Source: Paragordius varius (Eukaryota > Nematomorpha). Taken from it: a DNA stretch of 64,000 bases. The notes beneath the pieces are model-generated. The model was not told the origin of the DNA. It did no database searches and saw only the letters and a program-made list of their open reading frames with translations. The DNA lies in the NCBI GenBank assembly GCA_964247055.1, contig OZ176051.1, positions 11,842,001-11,906,000 on the forward strand. Direction: 5' to 3'. The translations under genes were made by a program, and so were the position numbers. Position 1 is the stretch's first letter. Every line of letters starts with the position of its first letter. Of this stretch, positions 24,801 to 33,184 are shown one piece after another.

Positions 24801-27062
24801 TAAAATTATGGGTTATTTTTGGTACGATATATTAGTATCATAAAAATACTTTTTAATATATATATATATATATATAAGATAAAATACGGTTTAAACATAA
24901 AAGTTAAAGTGTAAGTTTTTTTTATAAAGATATGCATAAATGTAAAAGCCTAACATTATCTGATAACACACAGATATATTATCAATCCATAGTTTTATAC
25001 CATTTGCACTTCAGTTGGTCCTTGAATACTTCAAGATGGTCCTTGAACACTTCAAGTTAATCTTTAAACATTCCAAGTTGGCCCTTGAACACTTAAGTTG
25101 GTCCTTAAAATTTCAGTTTTAATTTTTGCATTAATTATTTATTTTATTATTTTTTAACCTAATATTCTTTTATTATATATTTATCATTTAAAAATAAAAA
25201 TTTTATTTAAAAACCACTTTTTTGTTTTAAACTATCCAATTTAACAAAATTATTAACTTTTAAATGTTTTTAATGATAATTGGTAATTAATAACCCAGAA
25301 AACTAATATATCTTTTAATTTCATGTTAAAATCTTATAAGAAAATAATTTTAAGAAATTAATAAAGATATACGGTTTATGAATGATTAAAAGTTAATGAG
25401 GAGTTAAAATATATGTTTAATAAAATAGGTTAATAACGATAAAATAGATAAATGATATGCGATTTGATTGATAAAACTTAAATACAAAAAAAGTTAAACG
25501 ACCAACTTGAAAAAACTTTCAAGGGCCAACATGAAGTGTTCAAGGACACTCTTGAAGTGCAAATGGTATATCTAAAAGGCTTCTATGGTTACGGTTGTGA
25601 AGTAGGAAGTTTAAAATACTGCCTATATTTAAACATCCTCAGGGAAGGATGCCCAAAACGCTTTATTCAGTACGCAAAACTTGCTATTAAAATGTCAAAA
25701 AATGGATTTTAATCACAAATTTACGATTATTTAGCAGATATATAATCCAAAATGGGCTTAAAATAAATAAAGAAACGCAATTATCAAAGCATCCCGCAAA
25801 TATTTGTGTTACACACCCCTGTTCTAGCTCATTTATAGGGGCTTATAGAAAAAAACTTACTATGAAAATAATATTGTGCCTTTCTATCATGCACGAAATG
25901 ATGTTTATAACATTTTAGGAGCTGTCTTAGACAAGAAAATTTCAATTAACCATTTAACCTTTTGCATATATCTAATTTTTTACGTATTCTTTATTGGTGT
26001 GATTACTACATAGAATACTTCCACCTCTCATAGCTATTGGCATAGATAATAGTTTAACACCAAATCTTTTGTCTGTGTCAAAAAATTGCCAAAACTCAAT
26101 GATGCCAGGAAAAACGGGGAATTACGTAAAGTCACAACATAACAGAAAAACTGATTTTAATAATCTTTTGGAACCAAATATGGACATGGAGGATGAGCCA
26201 ACATTCTTTGGCTGCCTACAAATTTATCAGTGTTTTGAGGGTGGAAAGTATATATATATATATATATATAATTTAAATTTTAAAGTTGAAAAACTTAGAT
26301 ATTTCAAACTTAGTCTTGATTTTCTTTGATATAACTTAACTTTGAAGAACAGAGATGTAAATTGGTAGCATACTCAATTTTACACACTTTACACTTTTGC
26401 AGTATTATTAGAAAATATTAAAGATTAAAAAATATGGTTTACTTTATATAAATGCATTTTACTACTTTTCAATCTTAATAAGTATATTTTTACTTGCTAT
26501 AAGTATTAACATTAATTTTATCATTAATGTATCTGGGCAAATTGATGATTTAATATTAATAACTTTGTAATGATATTACACAATTCGAATAATAACATAC
26601 AAACGAAATTTAAATTTTCCTATGATTAGGGGTTTGAAACACTTAAAAACTAATATGTTTGTAGATATTAGTACATATTTAAAATCGAAAAAGTACACGC
26701 ACTAATTAGCACGAATTAATTAGTCTATAAGAGAAAAAGGTTTTTATGCATGAATTGCCTCTTTATACCTATATAAAACTTAGGAAATGGATCCTTGTTG
26801 AACCTAATCTCGGTTCACACAATGCACCAATCAAGGATGTAAAATTTGCACCTGACATTGGAAAAGATTATCACATATTAGCAGTATCTAGTGGTGAAAC
26901 AATACTAATTTATGGCTTACAAATCCCTGGCTTATATAGCAATCACAACTTTAATATCTCAGATGATGATGTGGAAAACAAGGAAGATTATGGAAAAAAT
27001 GTAAATTATTATGGTGGTATGAATAATGAATCCTTATACCAAGCTTTTAAGCACAATAAAAG

Positions 27063-27096
<34 letters not shown>

Positions 27097-28977
27097 GCTC
27101 ATTTTATACTGAGTTTTTTTGGAATATAAGCTTTTATCTTCATTAGCGTTAACTTCTGTATTTCAAATAAAGATCGTTTTAAAAGATTCTACCGTTAAAG
27201 TATACATGTTGTTTTCCTTCAAAAACTAACTAATTTTTTGGATAAAAATTATTCTTTTTGACCATATTTTGTGTTAGAATTTTGGACAAAACATAGTTAA
27301 CTTTAAAAAATTCTTACCCCCCCCCCCCCAAATTTGCGTGCGCTATTAGCTCATCTAATTTGTTATCATAGTTTTCTCGAAACCATGGGATATCCCAGAA
27401 TTTGCCATACAAAAGGCTACGAAAATTACATATCCTTCACCACGTTTGAATTGGCATGCCTTAATGATTTCCCCTCTATTTGTCAACGCATATCTTGGAA
27501 TCTAACTGGTACTATGTTGGCCAGTTCACATCAGGACGGGGATGTTAGACTTTGGAAAGGTTGTTTTATGATATTTTCTTTCATATGATTTTGAAACATA
27601 AATAATGACTTGGCCTTTTGCGAAAAAATAGATGGCTATCAACATTTGCATCTTGATGACCCTTTTTTGAGAAAATTTTTATTATTCAAAATCCAGATTT
27701 AATGTTTAGTTTTTTGCCAATTAAATATGCAATTAATTGTAAAGGTTTTTTCTTTCTCCTATTAACTATAAAGTTGGCCTCTAACTCTGACCCCAAATGT
27801 AACAAAATTCATGACCATTTTTTGTAACATATTTAATTATTGTTCAAATAATATTCAGTTAAAATATTTTCCAAACGGTAGTTTCAGACGTTGTAAACAT
27901 ATTTTTTTTCAATTTTGTAAACTAAACAGTCTACATCCTTAATAATCACCCCGATTTGGGGAAAAAACGATCAAAAATTAAATATTAACAAAATTAGTTT
28001 TTAAATAATATTCAGTTTTCTTATTGTTTTATCCTAATAAGGGCCTAAAAAACCACAAATTTTGTGAGAGGGTTTGCTCATTTATAAACGATTACAACCA
28101 AAACGCAGTGTTATTTAATCATAAAAGTATGATGAACATGCGATTAGTATAAACCAATTATATTAAGATTCGTTAGTTCGAGTTTACGCTACTGTAAACA
28201 TTTTAATAAGGATTTTTGGCGGTAATTCCTATTTTATAGCAACAAATTTATTGTAGTGATGAGTTTTAAGTTTTGCCGGAATTTACATAATTAAAAAATC
28301 CTTAGACGAAATTTATGTTATATCGTATGATCCCAAAAACAGTTTTGATCATTTTTGTCAAATTTAAAACCTATTATGTATACTTCAAAACATTTTTATT
28401 AAACATAAACATTGAACACTAAAATAAATCGAGCTGATACCAATATTTGGATTTAATAATTAAATAATTTATATGATAACCTTACAATGGCCTTCTGTTC
28501 AGTCATTTAGCCAAGTTTCCATATATCTTTATACAAGAGTATAATTTATAACAAATTTGATGTTTAAATAATCAAATTAAATTTAAATAAAATATAAAAA
28601 TTCTCCGTTTTTTAGCCGATTTTTTGAGTGGAAAATGGTTGTTAGCTGGTATCGTGCGCGATGATAACTTACTGATTTCAACACCGCCTACGTTAGAAAC
28701 AAAAGTATAACTTTTATTTTTCTAAGTTTATCGTTTTACCAATTGTTTATTTTTTAATTTAATATCTAACATTATATGTTTTTATACTAATTTTTAGGAG
28801 TTGTCTCTAATGAATACCTCAATTAAATTGGAAAATCTGATAAATAGTCATAATACTAATAGGAAGAATATAAACTCGTCTTCAGAATTATCCAACGGCA
28901 ATGCAAATAACGCTAAAAACAATTTATCTAACACAAAACCTGTTACAGATTTACCTTCCAATGTTGTTTGGCATTAA
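19421..28977 (+). CDS. SEH1L: Nucleoporin Seh1, WD40 repeat protein, 10 exons
   Basis: Seh1 is a WD40 propeller in the Y-complex of the nuclear pore and in GATOR2. Exons: 19421-19534, 19559-19718, 22043-22167, 23344-23606, 24597-24704, 26014-26247, 26784-27062, 27372-27559, 28616-28704, 28798-28977. The sum is 580 codons with stop. Phases agree throughout, but the exon 3/4 junction is a best guess that adds about 30 residues absent from animal Seh1. Matches in order: HKDTIFDIAFDYYGKRLATC, WAHPEYGQIIASCSFDR, WIKVASLVDSKSSVTTITFA, LITASSDGILRFYE, PPLIAIGIDNS, IKDVKFAPDIGKDYHILAV, ISWNLTGTMLASSHQDGDV. Intron 1 is 24 nt; the others reach 2.3 kb and hold MITEs. It is longer than human (360-421 residues) through inserts in blades and an Asn-rich tail. 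Divergent from U2SURP. Confidence 0.93.
20100..20815 (-). pseudogene. Coding-like minus-strand remnant, unrecognised
   Basis: Minus-strand frames read IISQEAFNTIWTYRKSVYC, KETAFQLLIKKLPYNLLAWN and then KVLEKRLRRQSIINEQIK; a shifted frame continues EIYDGQLRERDIERVV, and after a hAT MITE (20225-20421) comes a basic stretch PSQRRDPKRTHSKPLRF with a stop. Composition is clearly more coding-like than the surrounding Seh1 intron. It could be a decayed LINE C-terminus or a broken host gene (possibly with tiny introns). No function is assigned. Confidence 0.35.
20225..20421. mobile_element. hAT-type MITE
   Basis: The element runs from CAGTGTTATTTAAACCACGG to GTGAGTACCCCACTG. The flanks are ATCTAGAT (20217-20224) and ATTTAGAT (20422-20429), an 8-bp target duplication with one mismatch. 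It is 197 bp, non-coding, in the Seh1 intron between exons 2 and 3. Confidence 0.75.
21788..21813. repeat. (TA)n microsatellite
   Basis: About 13 TA units in Seh1 intron 2. Confidence 0.95.
23661..24227 (+). mobile_element. TTAA-type MITE (piggyBac-like), copy A
   Basis: 567 bp with inverted ends CACTTCGATTCAAATTGGGG and the mirrored CCCCAATTTGAATCGAGG, closing in AAGTG. The element is flanked on both sides by TTAA (23657-23660 and 24228-24231). Near each end there is a second short hairpin (GGGGTATCTAAATACCCC; GGGGTATCCAACTACCCC). Copy B at 41289-41845 is the same family in the opposite orientation. No coding capacity. Confidence 0.8.
24235..24362. mobile_element. Small palindromic MITE, family C copy 2
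   Basis: The left end CACTATAGTTGTTGGGCAAT plus GTGTATGGA is mirrored on the right by TCCATAAAC and AATTGCCCATCTATAGTGTG. About 128 bp, starting 3 bp after the TTAA flank of the preceding MITE. The first copy is at 6301-6432. Confidence 0.7.
24856..24876. repeat. (TA)n microsatellite
   Basis: About 10 TA units in the Seh1 intron between the exons ending at 24704 and starting at 26014. Confidence 0.9.
24999..25567. mobile_element. 21-bp-unit MITE, family A copy 1
   Basis: It starts ACCATTTGCACTTCAGTTGG with five tandem units of about 21 bp (CACTTCAAGTTGGTCCTTGA type). It ends with three inverted units and CTTGAAGTGCAAATGGT. The flanks are TA-rich. The roughly 400-bp interior is AT-rich and shared with copies A2 and A3. 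It lies in a Seh1 intron. Confidence 0.85.
26248..26270. repeat. (TA)n tract at a splice donor
   Basis: The tract starts with the GT of the donor of Seh1 exon 26014-26247, so the donor itself reads GTATATATATAT. Confidence 0.95.
27067..27094. repeat. (TA)n tract near a splice donor
   Basis: About 14 TA units beginning a few bases after the donor of Seh1 exon 26784-27062. Confidence 0.95.
27317..27329. repeat. Homopolymer of 13 C
   Basis: A run of 13 cytosines in an otherwise AT-rich Seh1 intron, 43 bp before exon 27372-27559. Its length is prone to sequencing error. Confidence 0.9.
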
Positions 28978-31279
28978 GACTAATTCCACTAAAATATATA
29001 ATCACGAAAAATTAATATTTATAATTTTTTTGTTTTCGATTAAATGAATGATGTATTTAAAACTCACCTATAAATTTTACAAGATATAATATTGATTGAT
29101 TTTATACTTATTGTAATATCTATGCGCTTATATTAAGCTTCCCAAAATTAATATGGCCATTGTTAATTGTCCTTAATTCGATCCATTCGTTTCAATTAAA
29201 AAATACATATAAAACAGTCGATAGTGTTTAACCGTTTTTTTCTGAAATATAATGGCTACCGATGCATCGTAGGGATAAAATATAACATATTTTTGGTAAG
29301 GCGCAATTTACCTCTCTCCTAAGCCTATCAACGATACCTATATATGTAGAAACAAGCCGTGGCATATTATGTGTCGCTGCTTAGACGAAACAACATCCGA
29401 TGTTTCTCATGAAAATGATTTGAAATTTATGGAATTTACATAAAATTTTACGTTATTTTTAAATGGTGGTATACCTTTGCGAAAGAATTCTATACAGAGG
29501 TTTTGAATAATAAAGCTACTTTTTTGAAGTGTCTATAATCCCTAATTTGACACGTGTTTGGGCTAAAATTAGGACCTTATTTCAAAAATTATGTCATCTT
29601 AGCGCATTAAAAATATCTTAAGAGATTAGTAGACTAAATAAAAATGTGACTTAGTAACCCTCGGCTCATTTATAAACGGATAAAATTTTTCACTTGCAGA
29701 AAATTTCTGGAAACTCATTATTATAATCTCCATTAAAAAACCGAGATCATGGTGCTTAATTATGACAATATTTAGAAAGGGACTTAATTACACCAGTGGC
29801 GTACCGAGCATTTGCGGCGCCCGGGGCATAAAACTTTTATGGCGCCCCTCCCCCCTTTTTTAAAAAGCCAATAAAACAATTTAGTAAAAAAAATAGTTGT
29901 AATCTAAACACCATAGATAAGACAGCACAGTCATAAAAATTTTAAATCTATTAAATATATATTTTTATATGATACTAAATTTATTCAATGGTACTAATTA
30001 GGTGAATAATAGAGTATATATTATAGGGATTATTACCTAAATTGCTGAAAAATCTCAATTGAAAGTTCTTATTATTTTTGCATAATTAAAATTTAATTTT
30101 AAAAAATCATTTAGGCGCCCCTAAATAACGGCGCCCGGGGCATGATGCACCACCTTGCCCCCGCCCCTCGGTACGCCCCTGAATTACACTCGGCGCATTT
30201 ATAATAAAAAAATTACTTTAAATGGGTTTATTAGTTTCCTATTACAACCAATATTTTTTCAATTTAACGGCGGAGTTAAACTAAAGGAATTCAAAATAAA
30301 AGTAATCGGATTAATATTTATAAAATTTAATTCTGAAAATTTAAACGCAAAAGTTTTCGAGTAAATTCCTGAAAAGTCAATAATCTCCATATTACCTATT
30401 AAAAAAAAACTCTCTTCACACAGACGATTAAAGGGTAAATTGTAAAAATATGACCTAATCATCTTCGGCGCATTTATAAATATTATTCAAAGAATGAATC
30501 AGTTATCCTTGACACATTCAATGACTAAAAATTTCACTTGAATTCTAAGCCTTTAATAATATCTTTAAAGCAAATATTTTTTAATAAATCCCATTTTTGT
30601 GTGAAGTGCAGGGGGCTATTTAAAAAAATTGATCTGTTGCCCTTTGCATTATTAAAAAATCCGTTAATAAATTCCGATAACGATTTCAGAAAAACTGTTT
30701 AAAAGCAATTAATAACCAACCCATTGATCGGGGATGGTCTGAACTAATTTAATATAAGGGCTCAGCGATTCTCAGCCAAAAATAAATTTGAGCTTAAAAA
30801 TTTGAAATCAAAAACTCCTATTTTGTTAAGGGGTATGGCAAAACCTTGGTGCTAAATACGGATCAATTACCCTAGGCGCATCAAATATTCAATATATATA
30901 TATATACTTTGGAATTTAACTGAATCACAAATTTGAATTGCGATATTAGCGCACATTATGCTTAAAAAATTTTTAAGATAAATTAATTCCAGAAATTATC
31001 AAAAATGTAGCATAGAGCCTATTTAAAAAATATGAAAATGTCCATTTTTAAAAATCTCGACATTAGTTAGTTTTCTTAAAAGGGAAAAATGTCGAGATTG
31101 CGCGATATGTAATCACTAATACTTCATTACATTTTCCTTTTTTATCCTAGTTTACCTTATTGGATATTTTTATATCCCAGAGTTAAATTTTGCAAATAAA
31201 CTAGCTGTGAAATATTTTATTTAACAAACATTGTTGTCAATTATATAAAAAACTTATATTACAGTTTTGTGATTTCTAG
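28978..31279. other. Repeat-bearing intergenic DNA
   Basis: Between Seh1 and the gene at 31.3 kb. It holds the hAT MITE at 29794-30181 and several loose repeats of a CGGCTCATTTATAAACG-like phrase (near 28075, 29657, 30187 and 30463). No coding exon was recognised, although the 5' part of the next gene may begin here. Confidence 0.5.
29794..30181. mobile_element. GC-rich hAT-type MITE with perfect target duplication
   Basis: The left end is CAGTGGCGTACCGAGCATTT, then GCGGCGCCCGGGGC. The right end mirrors it: GGCGCCCGGGGCATGATGCA, then CCTCGGTACGCCCCTG. Both flanks are AATTACAC (29786-29793 and 30182-30189), a perfect 8-bp duplication. 388 bp, non-coding, with an AT-rich interior between GC-rich ends. 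Confidence 0.9.
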
Positions 31280-31918
31280 AGTCTAAAATTGGGACCGCTC
31301 CAAGCGATCGAAACAAACAGCTTATATTAAAATCGATTTATAAATATCAAGTTTTTGCTGGTAAAATGCAGCCTAAAAGCTTTTTAAACTTAATTTTTTA
31401 CATTTTTTAACCATAATATACATTAATTTGCTTGTTACACAAGCGATTTAAAGAATATAGAAAAAGGCTGCAAAAAGTTTTAGACAATTTTACATTTTTA
31501 AAAAAAAGATTAAAGAAAGCATATTTTCAAATTTGGCTCAATACTCTAGATACTTATAAGATGTTGCAATTTCAAATCGTAGGATATAACCCCAAAATAT
31601 GGAATGAGAAGGATAGACATGGCATCCAAAATTGAAAATATTCATAGAGCGTATAGAAGCATGGTCGAAACGGTAAATAATATGCATTTTCAAATTCATA
31701 TAACAAATTATATATATATCGACAATTTTAGGTTTTTAGGAAAACTAGTTCATTTTATCGAGGCAAGAATTGAGACCTTGGAAGCCCACATATATATAGA
31801 ACATTGTTTCGCTTTTAAAGGGCTGCAAAAAATATTGTCTTTCAAGGACTGTGCACCTTATCTTACCGATAAAATTTTACAGCTGACCAAAAGATTAAAA
31901 AATAATTTAGAGGCATAA
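31280..31918 (+). CDS. Unrecognised helical protein, C-terminal part, 4 exons
   Basis: Exons 31280-31360, 31454-31578, 31617-31672 and 31732-31918 join with consistent phases and GT-AG borders; introns are 93, 38 and 59 nt. The product reads SKIGTAPSDRNKQLILKSIY, EYRKRLQKVLDNFTFLKKRL, then WHPKLKIFIERIEAWSKRFL and FIEARIETLEAHIYIEHC before the stop. It is rich in K, L, I and E, suggests long helices or coiled coil, and has no signal peptide or membrane segment. The first exon needs an upstream partner ending in phase 2, which I did not find. I do not recognise the family; a helical complex subunit is a guess. It converges on TMEM199, ending 335 bp from it. Confidence 0.6.
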
Positions 31919-32252
31919 AAAAGCAATATAGTGGGCCGCGGTTTGAGAACAACTTGTTAAATAAATAAATGAGCGAAGCAGTTAGCTTTCCCCATTACAA
32001 AATTGAAAATAATTTTCTTACATCGCTCATAAGCCCCAAAACCACCTTGAAAATTCTGATAGTATCTAAATGATAATTCCTTGTATTAAAACCAACTGCA
32101 ATAGGTAAAAAATAAAAAAAGTAAATATACACCGATATGGTACCCGTTAAATTAAATATAATTAAAATGCATAATAAATTTAAAAAAATGCCTCAACATT
32201 TATTAATATAATGAAACAGATGCATATGAAAACACAAGTAAAGATATTACAT

Positions 32253-32801
32253 TCAAATATAATTTAACCGATACATTATGTATAATTCAGTGAAGGCTAT
32301 TACCAAAGCACTTATCAATCCGGATAATAATTGACAAACTAAACATTTTCCATTTGAAAGATATTTATAGGCAAAAAATGCAAAAACAAATGTACCGACC
32401 ACGGAAAATATATAGTTGAAAACTAAATAAATATCGTTTGCAATGAATTTAGGATTTATATCCCGATAAATTCTAGGGTGTTCAATGTTTGCTACCATTT
32501 TCTTATACTCCATATTTTCCATTTTAGTTTTAATAGTTTGAAGATTTTCTTGATATTGCGGATCGATTAATTTATTTTGTTTCGATATGAATTGCATATC
32601 ACAAATTTTAATAAAATCTGTTAAATTAACGGTGTTGCACAAATGGCAAATGTTGTGATTGTACATTTTAACAAAATCCTTATAATAGATCCAATCATTT
32701 GCAGTGATGTTTTCGGTTTTTGAAATATGAGAGCACTTGACTAAATTAGCGAAAAATTTATTAAGTTTGGCTGGTGAAGCAGAAATATATAAGCCATCCA
32801 T
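32253..32801 (-). CDS. TMEM199: TMEM199/Vma12-like V-ATPase assembly factor
   Basis: The family resides in the ER/ERGIC and helps assemble the V0 sector of the proton pump. This is a 182-residue single-exon frame. A charged N-terminal half includes ENLQTIKTKMENMEYKKMVA and then INPKFIANDIYLVFNYIFS. Two membrane segments follow: roughly residues 128-148 (VFNYIFSVVGTFVFAFFAYK) and 155-178 (LLSGLISALVIAFTELYIMY). The AELYVM-like end is a family signature, here TELYIMYRL. The ATG at 32799-32801 shares its A with the TAA of prefoldin 1, and no other early Met exists. Two genes this close in one direction suggest a shared transcript. The assignment rests on membrane layout and motif order. Confidence 0.8.
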   Translation of the reverse strand: MDGLYISASPAKLNKFFANLVKCSHISKTENITANDWIYYKDFVKMYNHNICHLCNTVNLTDFIKICDMQFISKQNKLIDPQYQENLQTIKTKMENMEYKKMVANIEHPRIYRDINPKFIANDIYLVFNYIFSVVGTFVFAFFAYKYLSNGKCLVCQLLSGLISALVIAFTELYIMYRLNYI

Positions 32802-33106
32802 TATACTTTCATTAATTTATCCAATAATCTCTCGACAGAATCTTTATCCTTTTCCAAACTGCTCAAAAGGGATTTAGATTTATATATTCTTGTTTCCAAT
32901 TCAGATTTTAAATCCTTTTTAGGAGTTAATAGAAAAAACTTACCCAGAGATAAATAGAGGTTAATATTACTAGTAAGAGGGGATATCTCTTGAAGTGTCA
33001 ATTCTTCTGATTGAATATTATATTTTGCAACTTCTATCGCATTCAAAATATCTTGCAATTTTTGTTGAAGGTTAAGTTTTCGTTCATAATCCTTAAAATC
33101 AGTCAT
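32801..33106 (-). CDS. PFDN1: Prefoldin subunit 1
   Basis: A beta-type subunit of the hexameric cytosolic chaperone that delivers unfolded actin and tubulin to CCT. 101 residues in one exon. An N-terminal coiled coil (YERKLNLQQKLQDILNAIEV) leads to the central beta hairpin (SNINLYLSLGKFFLLTPKKD, matching the family NMYEGVGRMFILQSKE pattern). A C-terminal coiled coil (KSLLSSLEKDKDSVERLLDK) follows. It is somewhat shorter than the human protein (122), missing part of both ends. The start lies 78 bp from the oppositely oriented eIF4A start. The stop overlaps the next gene's start by one base. Confidence 0.85.
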   Translation of the reverse strand: MTDFKDYERKLNLQQKLQDILNAIEVAKYNIQSEELTLQEISPLTSNINLYLSLGKFFLLTPKKDLKSELETRIYKSKSLLSSLEKDKDSVERLLDKLMKV

Positions 33107-33184
33107 TAGCTAAATATCAATTGACGCATTCATTCACTCACATTTACCGGAAAACTTTCTAAAAATACAACCTATATGAAAGAT
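33107..33184. promoter_or_regulatory. Probable bidirectional promoter, PFDN1/eIF4A
   Basis: Only 78 bp separate the two divergent start codons, so both 5' UTRs and core promoters must fit here or overlap the genes. No obvious TATA box or initiator stands out in the AT-rich sequence. Inferred from gene arrangement only. Confidence 0.5.
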
